Shown here in pieces: positions 35,706 through 47,139 of a DNA stretch of 64,000 bases (position 1 is its first letter; each line of letters opens with the position of its first letter). Below the pieces are notes generated by a model, which saw only the letters and a program-made list of their open reading frames with translations, was not told the DNA's origin and searched no databases. Source of the stretch: Blasia pusilla (lineage: Eukaryota > Marchantiophyta > Marchantiopsida > Blasiales); contig CM114272.1 in the NCBI GenBank assembly GCA_050084515.1, positions 14,260,001 through 14,324,000 on the forward strand. Reading direction: 5' to 3'. The position numbers and the translations under genes are program-made.

Positions 35706-38700
35706 ATGGCTCCAATCACCGAAGTTATGATTCGTAAACGTGCTGAGCATAATGATGGTGTACTTGAGACTCTTGAGGTAGTGCAAGATAGTTAATAGAA
35801 TTCATATTACTTTCCGCCATTATGCTTATCTTTAAATAAATTATTTAAAACTATTTATAGGATAATTTGCAAAAAAAAATTAATATACTCCTCTTCTATT
35901 CATAATCTAGATCATCATATTTTGGTTGAAATTTTTTTTTTAGTTATTCTTCTAATGTAATTTATTGATGAACAAGTTTTTCACTAATATGATATTTTGT
36001 GTATGTAGGAGCTTGTATTGCAAGATGAAAGTATTGAAAAAATCGAAACAATTGGGAGACTTTGTCCTAACATCAAAATTCTATATATGCCAAACAACCT
36101 CATCCATAGAATCGGTAGGGGATATCGATCTAATCCATATCAGAAGCATGCAAAATATTACAACAATCATTTCACTACCTTTGTGGCATGAATATAATAA
36201 TATATTTATTAAGAGAAATGTATGATTATGATTATAGGAAATGTAACAAGATCATGGGAAATTTTGCAGAGAATTTGCATCGATTGAAGTCACTCGAATA
36301 TCTCAACCTTGCAATCAATAATATTTTGGAGGTATATCAATGATAACAATAATATCATATACTATTATAAATCTCCACAAATGGAATTCATTCTATTTGC
36401 AAAAGTGTTGTTACTACATAGTTTTACTATTTCACACATCTACAAATAATGTTTTTTCAGAGCTAAACGTATTTGTGATGATAGGTGGGTGGACTAGAAG
36501 GATGTGAAGCGCTAAACAAATTGGACCTTACTCTTAATTTTATCGACAATAAAGGCCTCTTGACTATCTCAAAACTTTGTATCAACATTCACTTGCGAGA
36601 ATTGTATGTTTCATTCTATCTTGATCATTTATCAAGCTTAAGATAAGAAAAAATTTATTTTTCATCTAATAAATAATCTATAATTTTTTCCTTAAATCTA
36701 AAAGGGTATTGAATCACTCAATCTTTTTCAGATTCTTCTTGTTGTAAGAAATTAATAATTTAAATTCAAAGAATATGGGTTAATGATCCTTTTGTAAAAG
36801 ATTTCTAACAGGTAACCCATGTACGGACTACTCGGGATATCGAAATTTTGTGATAGCCAAAATTCCAAATCTCAAGGTATAGAAAATTCTACATATTATT
36901 TATCACAATTTATAATTTTTTCAAACTGAAGTCAATCTTTCGTAATATATCTTTAAGATCAAAAAATATGCAAAAGGTCCTTAACTTATTCCACAATAAA
37001 TTTTACTCCCTTCTCTTAGGTGCATCTAAGCTCCGATGATAATACCGTGATTCCTAATTTTGCAATACTCATTAGATACTTTAAAGTCTAGATTCAAAAA
37101 ATCATTATCCGTAAAAGACTTTAGTTTTTATTGTAGTAAAATAGCGAAAGAAATAATTTTTGGTTCTACATTTTATGTAGTATCTGGATGGTTTCAAGAT
37201 CAAGCCTTCTGAGAGAATTATTTCTCAACACGTACATTCTTGCCACAACCTCAATCTTCTTCTACTTCAAATTTGAAACCTACAAAATGAACCCAAAGTT
37301 ACTTACTAATGATTAATTGGATGTCTCTTTCAAATCTTAAGAAAATAGGTAAAGCCACTTGCAATAAAATTTATGAGCTTAATTTTGAAAATGATATATA
37401 TTTCACTTAATACTAAAAATTTCCCATAAAATTAAAATTTCTTTGCATAAAATTTTATTTGAATAGTCATCAATAGATATACATCCCTTATTGAGATGCA
37501 GAAAGTTTACCAACTTGAGAGAGAATTATTGGAGAAATGCGTTATCGATTCAAAATATGAATCATTAGAAGAACCACAAGAACTACCTCAAGTGTATGGA
37601 ACATCTTGAATTCTTTATTTGAAATGATGAGTTGAAATATGATCTTGGATGAACATTCTTAGTATATTCTTTGTTATTAAGAAGAAATAGAGATATGAAA
37701 TAGGTTATTTTCTTATAAATTCTTTATTTCCCTCATAAATATGTCTCCAGAAAGTCTTTGAAGTGGCAATGAATAAAAATTCTCTTAGTTGAAGTGACTA
37801 ATGATTCCCTCGTTTGAAGATTTAAAAATTTTCACTTCGTAGTAAAATAAGATATTCTCTAAGCCTTTTATACTTTATTTGAGGTTATCATGATCTTTAA
37901 ATGATACATACAAGCTATGTTATATGTGATAATTTAGAAGATTTGATAAATCTAACAACTTGTATAATGTTTTGACTAAGTTATTCTTTTATGAATATTA
38001 ATTTTTTAAACTATTTTTTCCTTGAGATCGTAGGAATGAGAAGGGAGAACTCATTCGTGAATATACAATTACTAATAGAGTGTTGGAGCATAAAGAGATG
38101 GAACAAGCACGAGAAGATAAAAAGTGTGGTACATCATTTACAAAGGTAGAGTATTTTAAATTATATTAGGCCTTGTGAATATATATAGTGTTAGAATTTA
38201 GGTAGTAATTAATACCATTAGTCATTGTTCCACTTAAGCTCCTTGGAAGCTAAGGTCTAGAATTATATCTTTTTATGAATAATCAAATAATTTAATGGCC
38301 CTTTTCTTCACGAATCTTTCACTTTTGAGAGCCAAAAATGTTCTTATTTAATTCATTTATCATTTTATATATGTTTTTGAAAGGTTTTTTTGGACCGTAT
38401 TATTTAATAAACATAAAAAATTAGAATGGTACTATTCATTTATATTTGGTCATCTCCCCAAGTATCTTTTCAATAATATTCCACTATTCTTACACTCAAT
38501 GAAAAATCTCAACTTCTTAAACCTAATGTTATAAGAAAACTTATCATTATTTCATCTAAAAATGAGCTAAATTTTCCAAAGATATTTCAATTTATAGGGG
38601 CAAAGATCAAATAGACGTATTGGATTTGACCCATTACCTATTGAAGGTCGTATTTTCCAAAAAAATGAAGGCAGGTAGGTACATTTCTAACACTTTCTAC

Positions 38701-40136
38701 CCAAACTTTTATAGCTTGTCTCTTCAAGCTTATGATTTATAGAGTATGCCATGGGGTCTATGTAGAATGGGCCCCTTAAGTTTAGACATATTCGTAATAC
38801 TATGAATAAAGTATTTGAAGTCTCTTCTCTTTAAGATTTGGATGATTTAATAAATATAATTCCAATAGATCTTTATAGTTTTCATGAAAAAATTAAGAGA
38901 TATTATCTTTCTTCAAAAAATTTTATAATATATATGCTGATATAAGGATAATTAAATAAAATTGACTTATTTCCTAATATAAATTAAAATCTTAATTATT
39001 TCTATATATTCTGATTTCTTTTAATTAACAAAATTTGCACATAGAAATCTTAAATGAAATCTTTTTTGGTAAATATTAAATAGATGGGACTTCAAGTTTA
39101 CGGAGAGTGATTGTGGAGGAATAGTACTTTGCGATGTGGCCGTAGGTCGTTATTTGGATACATCATTGATTGATGTTGATGCACATCCTACATTGCTACG
39201 AATCCTTATAAAAGGAAAGCTCTTACAACTAAAACTTCCTTGTGAGGTAACTTGGCCCAATATCTTGGGGATAGAGATATTTTCATTGAAATGTATTTAA
39301 TTAGAAAATTAAACATAAATTTTTTCACAACATGAAGATATGTCTTTGTTTCATTACAACAAATATTCAAGGCCACTAGAAAAAAAAAAAATTTCATCTC
39401 AAATTTAAGATTATTGAAAAATTGTTGTTAGTTCTTAAATACAAAATTGTGTGTAAGTAGAAAAAAATTCTACAATTATAGAAAAATATTTTTGAGATGT
39501 TTTGGTTAGTTTTCTCTCTCATGCATTAGTATGCAAGATTTACTATGCATCTCACAGATAGAGAAATATTATGGTGTTTTAAATTTAGGTGAAACCAGAT
39601 GTTTGTTCAGTGCAACGATCCACAATAACTGGTCATTTATTGGTGAGCCTTCCTAAAGTGGTTCCCAACTCACACCCATTTTATATGAGTGATACAACCC
39701 ATGTTATACCTCATATACAATCAAGAACGAATATACGTAAAATTTCTTCTTCACTATCAAAAAAGTATTCTACAAATGGTGAAAAGGATATTGTGAACAT
39801 TCACAAAATTGTGGATCCGATGGATGCAATTGAGCAAGTTAACTACGGAGTATTGAATTCTCAGGTTTGTAGACATATTTAAAAAGGCATATGGATTGTA
39901 GGTTGACAAAACTACGAAATTCTTTCATCCATTAATTAGATTTAGATATACTTATTATAAATGCTTCAAGTTTTATGCAATAAGGACCCACATAAAGTAA
40001 GATATAATTATCTTAACCAAAATCTTGGTCTTTTTTGTAGACTCATCTGATTGCAACATCGCCAACCTTCAATAATCAACACGAGAGAACCAACAACACG
40101 AATGTGTTTGATGATGACATGCCCCTTTTAGAATAG
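35706..40136 (+). CDS. DNAAF11: Dynein axonemal assembly factor 11 (LRRC6/TilB)
   Basis: Cytoplasmic co-chaperone needed to preassemble dynein arms of motile cilia and flagella. Exons: 35706-35777, 36009-36114, 36270-36331, 36485-36603, 36801-36876, 37181-37231, 37342-37348 (inferred 7-nt microexon), 37467-37593, 38034-38145, 38598-38674, 39084-39246, 39589-39864, 40041-40136. Their sum is 1344 nt, one frame, 447 aa against about 466 in human. The N-terminus MAPITEVMIRKRAEHNDG matches the family start. Leucine-rich repeats follow (KILYMPNNLI, LEYLNLAINNI, LNKLDLTLNFI), then the cap GNPCTDYSGYRNFV and YLDGFKIKPSERI. A helical middle precedes the CS-like domain (VAVGRYLDTSLIDVDAHPT, LRILIKGKLLQLKLP, TGHLLVSLPKV) and the acidic end DDDMPLLE. 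Codons are strongly AT-ending, unlike TOP2, yet there are no stops, so the gene looks functional. In plants this predicts motile sperm. The only doubtful part is the microexon junction. Confidence 0.93.
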
Positions 40137-40502
40137 TATGTAAATAGACTATTTTTGGTTCTTGTCATCATCCTTGTTAACATGTAATTTGCATTATTGT
40201 ATTATGTTGATAGATTAAGGAGCAATTTTTTTGGTGGTTACAATATCAAACTATATTTGATGTAAAGTATGACCATGATTATGAATCATACTAATAAATC
40301 TTTCACGTGATATTATTCTTAAGATTGTCTTAATATTTTTTGATGTTTTCATACAATATTTCTCAATTTGATGATGCATAATATTTACATATTTACAAAT
40401 AATCAAGTATAAGACTTCATTATCGATTAATAAGTATTTCTTACTCTTTGAAGAAAAAATTCCACTGCATTTCAGATGTATTCCTACTAATATAAATTAT
40501 AA

Positions 40503-40814
40503 TTGGAAACTTACAAGCGTGATTCTTGCTCATTCTTCCATAGTTATATAGATGATGTATGTTATCAAGGAAATGAGGAATCTAAAGTTGTGTTGAATGG
40601 CAAAAAGACTCTATGTCTAGAAAAAGAATGCAAGGAGATGACTTCTTGTCAATGTAATGCATCTATTTACAATAATGTAGCTTTTTATTACCATATAAAT
40701 CACTTCAATACAAATATAGAAACATCATTTTTTGGTATATGTAGAGGATTTAAAGAAGAAACCCATGTAAGGGATTTTTTCCATGAACAAAAAGTTGTAA
40801 ATCAAGATTCATAA
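40503..40814 (+). CDS. Possible small open frame downstream of DNAAF11
   Basis: A 103-codon frame, cysteine-rich at its centre (CLEKECKEMTSCQCNAS), with no domain I recognise. It is longer than most frames in this AT-rich region but has AT-driven composition. It could be an exon of an unrecognised gene, part of a repeat, or chance. No flanking exons were identified. Confidence 0.2.
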   Translation: METYKRDSCSFFHSYIDDVCYQGNEESKVVLNGKKTLCLEKECKEMTSCQCNASIYNNVAFYYHINHFNTNIETSFFGICRGFKEETHVRDFFHEQKVVNQDS

Positions 40815-41676
40815 TCTAACTCAAGATTCGCTTAAATGGTTTGATTAATATTTAGATTTTACTATTTTTGGAATGAAATAAAAATTGAGGTAAAGATAAT
40901 ATGCATGAAGGGTATTATAAGGATTTTTAAAGGGAAATGGAATACAAAAATATGAAATATTTCCATATGATACTCTCATATTGAATAAAATAGGAAATAA
41001 AAAAATATAGGCTATCTATCTCAACCCCTACTTACTTCTAATGCCTTCGTTTGGTATTAGTGATTTTTTTTGCCTTATTTAATTTTCTTTCGGCATCATT
41101 AATACTAAAAGATTTCTTTTTCAAACGAAACCTAAAACAAGATCCCCACTATTATTGGAATTTTAGTTTTGTCCAATCAAGGGCTTGGAGTATAGCCAAA
41201 AAATTCCCACATGCCTTGTATTGGCCTATCGCGGGCCAATCGGACTTAGGGCGAGCCGGTGCGGGCCAATTCCTACTCGCCTCCCTTAGTCTAAGGGTGC
41301 ATCCTTTCTAGCGTCCCGAGCCCGCACAAGCCATTAGGGTATGGGAAAAACTTGGGCGGGAACGTGTTGGACATGTCTCTTTCCATATTTATTTAGGGTG
41401 CAGCTCTAGAAAAGAAAAATCAATGTGTCAAGGAATCATCAATTATAGAATAGTGGCATACATTTCTGTTCAGTGTGTATTGTCACATGATGTAAATTAA
41501 ATGAATGTCTTCATTGTCTCTATTTGGGATCACTTGATTGATTGATCATTTTTTAACTAGCTTTCATCCAACTTTATTTACGGTAGCGAACCATAGGTTT
41601 TGGACCTTTTGGCCCTTATTGGAAACTCATCGTCAGATTCCCAATTGGAAATAATGATTGATCAATCAACATTATC
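40815..41676. other. Gap between DNAAF11 and the retroelement cluster
   Basis: No gene seen. A short GC-rich patch at about 41225-41340 (CGCGGGCCAATCGGACTTAG) stands out but carries no recognised signal. Confidence 0.35.
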
Positions 41677-41905
41677 TTAGAATATCCAAATCTCTAATAA
41701 GGTGTAGATTGTAATGGCGAGGACCACGGGACATAACACTGGCCACCCCCAATAACGTGCTTGACACATGCTCCTCCTGAGCATCAGCAATAGGAGTCGT
41801 CGCATTCGCTTCTCCCATCGCTCACGTGCCTCCCCACCAACAACATCACCAACTCTTTGGAAACTCTGATCGGACCCTAAGGAAGCTTGGTATGTTTCTT
41901 GGATT
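41677..41905 (-). pseudogene. Fragment of the gag-protease linker of the A-C family
   Basis: Read on the minus strand, QRVGDVVGGEARERWEKRMR and SMCQARYWGWP match the linker between zinc knuckles and protease in copies A (about 49150-49290) and C (about 59950-60070), including the frame MTSIVDTHEGHVSSKLLGAA at DNA level. It is truncated on both sides and abuts the LTR-module array, so it is a further broken copy in the same orientation as A. Confidence 0.7.
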
Positions 41906-41909
41906 CCCC

Positions 41910-43860
41910 CCTTGTAGTGCGCGTACACATCGCTACACAACATACATCGTTGTCACCAAGCAGACACACAAACACGCACAATCCCATGCTAACTCATGGC
42001 ATCCAAACAACGAGACAACAAGGACCAAAATATCTCCAATTAAAATATGATCCAATCTCTCTCACAACACCATAGTTCTCACATGTGTGCACTCTCACAT
42101 GTCTCTTTCAATGTCAAACCAAACCCACTCTCCTAATGAGAGGCTTGGGTTACACAAACAAGGCAAGCAAGACTATAGCTCCCCCGCCTCCTGCCAAGAG
42201 GTTCAACAAAGAGAGAAGGAGCTCTCAAGTTCTCTCTCCTTGAGGTATACCCCTCCCCTCACCCAAGCTCTCTCCATGATAACCTATGCTCCCAAGTCAC
42301 CTCCTTGGCTCTTGACATCATGTACATCTTGAGTTATCGTGCGCATACACATCGCTACACAACAAGCATCGCTGTCATCGAACACACACACAAACATGCA
42401 AGATCCCATGCTAACTCATGGCATTCAAACAACGAGACAAGAAGTACCAAAATATCTCCAACCACCCCCCTAGCTGGTGTTTAGGTCCCTCTAACTCCAG
42501 ATAGCCATCTATCCCTACCTACCATGACATACATCTCTCGGACGCTAAGAGCAAGAACGCCGGGTGCTCATGTGGCCCCATCATTAGTCGCCTTTGTGTC
42601 ATCCATGTCACAGATACAATTCACAAGGTAGAACTACCTACGCTATGTACATCTAGGACACATCCATCGTCCCTCAGAAACCCTAGTGAGAGCTAGCGTC
42701 AGACATGGTCATATGCCATCCTCTCGAACACTCATCATAGACTAGCATAGTGGCTGCACCATGGGCGGAACCACACAACATACATGTCGTGCGCATACAG
42801 ATTGCTACACAACATACATCGCTGTCACCGAACACACACACAAACATGGACGATCCAATGCTAACTCATGACATCCAACAACAAGACAAGAAGTACTAAA
42901 ATATCTCCAATAAAGTAAGATCCAATCTCTCTCTACACCATCTCACACCATAACTCTCAAAGGTGTGCACTCTCTCTCATGTCAAACCAAACACACTCTC
43001 CTAATGAGAGGCTTGGGTTACACTCACAAGGCAGGGGACCATAGCTCCGCCGCCTCATGCCAAGAGGTTCAACAAAGAAAGAATGAGCTCTCAAGGTCTC
43101 TCTCCTTGAGGTATACCCCTCCCCTCTCCCAAGCTCTCTCTATGGTAACCTATTCTCCCAAGTCACCTCCTTGGCTCTTGACCCTGATTAAGGAGGTCAA
43201 GGGCCACTTACCAAAAATAGAAAGTCGATCATATACTCAAAATGGTACTTATCTAAAATAGTAAGTTTCTCAATATGGCTCCAAATGAGCCGAAAGAAAG
43301 GGGAAACCTGCTCTCTTAGGTTTACCGGGGCCTCAACAGGTCATCCTCAACCTACAGAGCGTGTCCTCCACTACTCATGAAGGCGCTCTACTAGATCTCA
43401 TCGATCTATCCTAAAAGACGTGACAACTGTCATGCGCATACACATCGCTACACAACATACATCGTTATCACCGAACACACACACAAACACGCACGATCCC
43501 ATGCTAACTCATGGCATCCAAACAACAAGACACGAAGTACTAAAATATCTCCAATCGCCCCCCTAGAACTCCAGATAGCCATCCATCCCTACCTACCATG
43601 ACATACATCTCTCGGACGCTAAGAGCAAGAAGGCCGAGTGCTCATGTGGACCCATCGTTAGTCGCCTTCATGTTATCCATGGCATAGAAAAAGTCAGAAT
43701 CGAAACCTATCTAGTATCTCCTCTAAGTACATGTAGGACACATCCATCGTCCCCGAGGAACCCTAAAGAGAGGTGGCGTCAAACATGCCATATGCCAACC
43801 TCTCGAACATCCATCACAGACTAGCATCGTGGCCGCACCACGGGCAAAACCACACAACAT
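41910..43860 (-). repeat. Tandem array of LTR modules and 3' UTR of copy A
   Basis: Three modules recur. E (about 128 bp, from GCGCATACACATCGCTACAC to AAATATCTCCAA) is at 41910-42035, 42336-42462, 42782-42910 and 43428-43555. L (LTR body, TAAGATCCAATCTCTC to AGACGTGACA) is at 42036-42335 (truncated) and 42911-43425. U (3' UTR, CCCCCCTAG to ACCACACAACATAC) is at 42463-42780 and 43556-43860. The order E-L-E-U occurs twice in tandem. On the minus strand U ends in a purine run, CTAGGGGGGCG, directly before E, which looks like the polypurine tract that primes plus-strand synthesis. The LTR would then start at E. Confidence 0.7.
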
Positions 43861-43887
43861 ACAACGCAAGCCTGCAAGAACTAATGC

Positions 43888-45072
43888 TTAGCTCGGATCT
43901 ACTATACCATCAATGTTAGGAAGGTGACATGGCGCACAATTACGCACATGGTCCTTCCATGCCATACCATCGCGTCCCTCCAGCAATAGAACACTGGATG
44001 GCAAAACGTCACGCACTCTCTGGATTGTGCGCCCTGCAGTCACATCCAACGTCGTCGGTGCCGTCTGCTGCAAGTAGACATAATCTCCCTGATGAAACCT
44101 CCGGATAGCTAGTCGATAACCACCATCCCGAATAGTCGCATACCTCAACGTATCCCGATGTTGCGCAATCGCTAAGATCTCGAACGCCATGGGCATCACT
44201 CTTCGAAACAACTCATCCCTCTAAGAACATGCTCGCATCCATACATGTGGGTCATCAAGGTCCAACACCTCACCAACATCTCAACGAATGGCCATAGGTA
44301 AATCTGGCTCTCGGCCATAAAGTAGCAAGTACGGTGAAAAAGACACTAAGGATGCCTGCCTGCTGAATCTGTATCCCATCGCCAACCAGGGCAACTGGAG
44401 GTCCCAATCTCCTAGGTGACCTCTCTGCAAGCCATACTTGCGTGAAACCCTCTTCACCGTCTGCACAACTCTCTCCGCTAATCCATCCCCCTTGGGATGA
44501 TCTCGCAAAGTCGTGCGATGGTGGATCACCGCTCGATCACACAAGGCCTGGAAATCACTGCAAAACTTGATACCCTGGTCTGTCAACATCTTAGTCGGTG
44601 CACCATAATGACTTAGCACTCTATCAAGGAAGGCATAAGCTACTCCCTCACTCGCTTTGTCAGGCAATGCAACCAACTCGATCCACTTCGAGAAGTGCTC
44701 AACCATCATCAACACATAACGACTGTGACGCTCCGTCAAAGGCATAGGTCCTGCAAAATCCAAACTCCATCTATACCCTAAGCCCAAGATCGGTAATGGA
44801 TGCAACTGTGGAGTCGGAGCATTGAACGATGCTCGGACCCGATCACACACCATGCACCTGGCAACAAACTATTGAACATCAGTCTGTATGCCTCACCACC
44901 AATACTGAATCTGGAGCAAGCTGTACGTCCCCTTCACCCCAAAGTGGCCCAACTCCTCGTGGGCATGCTGCACTAGTCGTGCTCTCTGCGAAGGATGCGG
45001 CACTACGTGTACTCTGTCATCCTCCCAAACCCTCAAAATATGTGTCCCCTCCCAACGAAACCGTCTGGCCCG
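43888..45072 (-). pseudogene. Copy A integrase
   Basis: Inserts the element's cDNA into chromosomes. The zinc-binding HHCC region is readable as HAHEELGHFGVKG with CMVC further on. The catalytic core shows D in LDFAGP (near 44760), D in TDQG (near 44577) and E in GLAERVVQTVKR (near 44475). The C-terminal part ends DVLPSSVLLLEGRDG and NCAPCHLPNID. There are in-frame stops within the zinc region and after MAIR. No chromodomain is visible, although the cysteine-rich tail might have a targeting role. Confidence 0.85.
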
Positions 45073-45329
45073 CTATAGGATCCGATCCCGCTCCCTAGCA
45101 TCCACGGTGCTCGCGACGCTACTTGTACGAAGGTACTCCAAGACTACTCCATCATCATGAATATCTCGGCCACCACTCGTCTCCTCACTGGCCTCGGGAT
45201 CCAAGGACTCTCCACTAGACCTCGCCATCGAAGTCTCCACACTCTGGCTCTCCATACCCAACATGCCTAAATAGGCTGACGCGTGCCATCCTGGAACTAA
45301 CTCCTCATCACTCTCTCCATGCCATCGAG

Positions 45330-45770
45330 CTCCAGTCGCATCTCGTTGACTCCGGCATGGATTACGACTCAACCCATTAGCATCTTGGTTGAGCATCCCA
45401 AGTCTATGTACCACCTGAAAATCATACTCCTGCAACAATAGAGCCCATCTTGCAAGCTTCCGTGAAAGCTTTTCGGACTCCATCAACCACTTCAGTGGTT
45501 GATGATCAGTGACGATGGTAAAGGGATTTCCGAATAAGTAACACCTGAAATGCGCAACAACCCATACCGCAACCAAGCACTCAACCTCATACAAGCTATA
45601 CTTTGCCTCTGGAGCATTGTTTGAGCGGCTAGCATAAGCCACCATGAACTCTCTACCCTCATCATTATGCTGGGTGAGCACCGCTCCAAGCCCCAACATG
45701 CTCCAATCTGTGTGCAATTGGAAAGGACGCCCCCTGATTGGTCTCCTCAAGATGGGCGCGCATGTCAACC
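45330..45770 (-). pseudogene. Copy A RNase H
   Basis: Degrades RNA in the RNA-DNA hybrid during reverse transcription. The family pattern is visible: FQLHTDWSMLGLGAVLTQ (first Asp), AKYSLYEVECLVAV (Glu), IVTDHQPLKWLM (Asp), and LLLQEYDFQVVHRLGMLNQDADG-like end (written here as NQDANGLSR). It is open without stops across the domain and lies in the same frame as the reverse transcriptase upstream. Confidence 0.88.
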
Positions 45771-45879
45771 TATCCTTGAGAAACTGAAATGCTCGCTCCT
45801 GCTCATCCCCCTAATGCCACTCGTGATCCATCTTGGTCAGCAAGGTCAACGGCTTTGCAATCGAAGTGAATCCCTTGAC

Positions 45880-46830
45880 GTACCGCCGATAGAAGTTCGC
45901 AAATCCCATGAATTTGCGAACACGGCTCACATCTGTAGGGCGTGGAATGCGTGAGATAGCCTCTACCTTTGTCTACTGAACACCAAGGCACCCTGGGTAT
46001 ATTGTATGACCCAAGTACTCAATCTGGTCGTAGAAGAACTTGCACTTGCCTGGATGTAGCTTCAGCCCATGTAATTGCAATCGTCAAAACAGCTCCTCTA
46101 GATGTCGCTCATGCTCCTCAATCGTGGCGCTAAAGACTACGATGTCATCAATATAATACCTAGCAAAATCTAGACCAGCCAAGATCCTATCCATGACCCT
46201 GTGAAACTCATCCGGGGCATTCTTTAACCCAAATGGTAAGAACCGCCACTGGTACAAACAATCCTTCCCATGAGGATCGATGCCCCAAAATGCCGTCTTC
46301 TGCTTATCCTCCAATCTGATAGGCAGCTGATGGTATCCGGCTCGCAAATCCAATGAACTAAAGACCTTTGAGTGACCAATTGCATCAAAGATCTCCTCAG
46401 GGATGGGCATGGCATACCTATCGGACTTCGTCTGCTGATTGATAGGTCGGTAATCCCCACACATCCGCCTATCCGTCTAGTTGCCATGCACATCCTTCTT
46501 GGCGGGCATGATAGTGGCAGATGCATACTCCCCATGCGACATCTTCACTAGTCCTGCTCCAACCAAGTCCTAGCTCCTACTCTGAATGAGAGCCCTGTCC
46601 ATATCACTGTACCTGTAGGGTCGTCGGAAGATCGGCCTATCACTCAAAAACTCAATGCGGATCCCCGGTCCCTTCAGCGTACCCAAATCCTCCATGCTAA
46701 ATGCAAAGTAGCTCCTATAACTTCTGAGGAATTGATGTATTCGGCGCCGCTCTCCTCCTATCAACTTAGGGCCCATATCTGGCTCCCAAGTCTCCATCGT
46801 GACTATGGCATGACTCTCCAATGCGGATAT
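45880..46830 (-). pseudogene. Copy A reverse transcriptase
   Basis: Gypsy-type polymerase. Landmarks in order are IHQFLRSYRSYFAFSMEDLG, IEFLSDRPIFRRPYRY, CGDYRPINQQTKSDRYAMP, FSSLDLRAGYHQLPI, FWGIDPHGKDCLYQWRFLPF, and the active site YIDDIVVFS near 46150. The part after the thumb has a TAG in the phrase GVQ-stop-TKVEAI that copy C shares. Further stops occur before CGDYRPIN. The catalytic aspartates are intact but the frame is not. Confidence 0.9.
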
Positions 46831-47139
46831 CGGTGGTTGCTATGGTGCAACCCCGTCTCGAACAACAACACTCGACCGCTCTCATGCAACCAACTGCAAA
46901 CTCTGATCCCCTCCACATGCAGTTCCCGGAACCATGCTCAATGTTGTGGCTATCATCTCTTGGTGTACCTACAAAATATCCCAAGAAGTCCAAGGGTGTC
47001 TCTCTCGATCTCCCCTGGTGTGTCGATCTCCTCGGGTCTCGACCCCAGCCACTGCCTCCATCGTCTTGATAGGCATGGGGCTCACCAACGCAACCGCTTT
47101 GATATGTCGCGATCTCATCCGACGCTGCTCAGCCACTCC

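Noticed and set aside
36604-36800. A small extra DNAAF11 exon near 36730 (ATTCTTCTTGTT)
   Set aside because: It would put the next exon out of frame. Using the acceptor at 36800 gives the expected leucine-rich sequence FLTGNPC without it.
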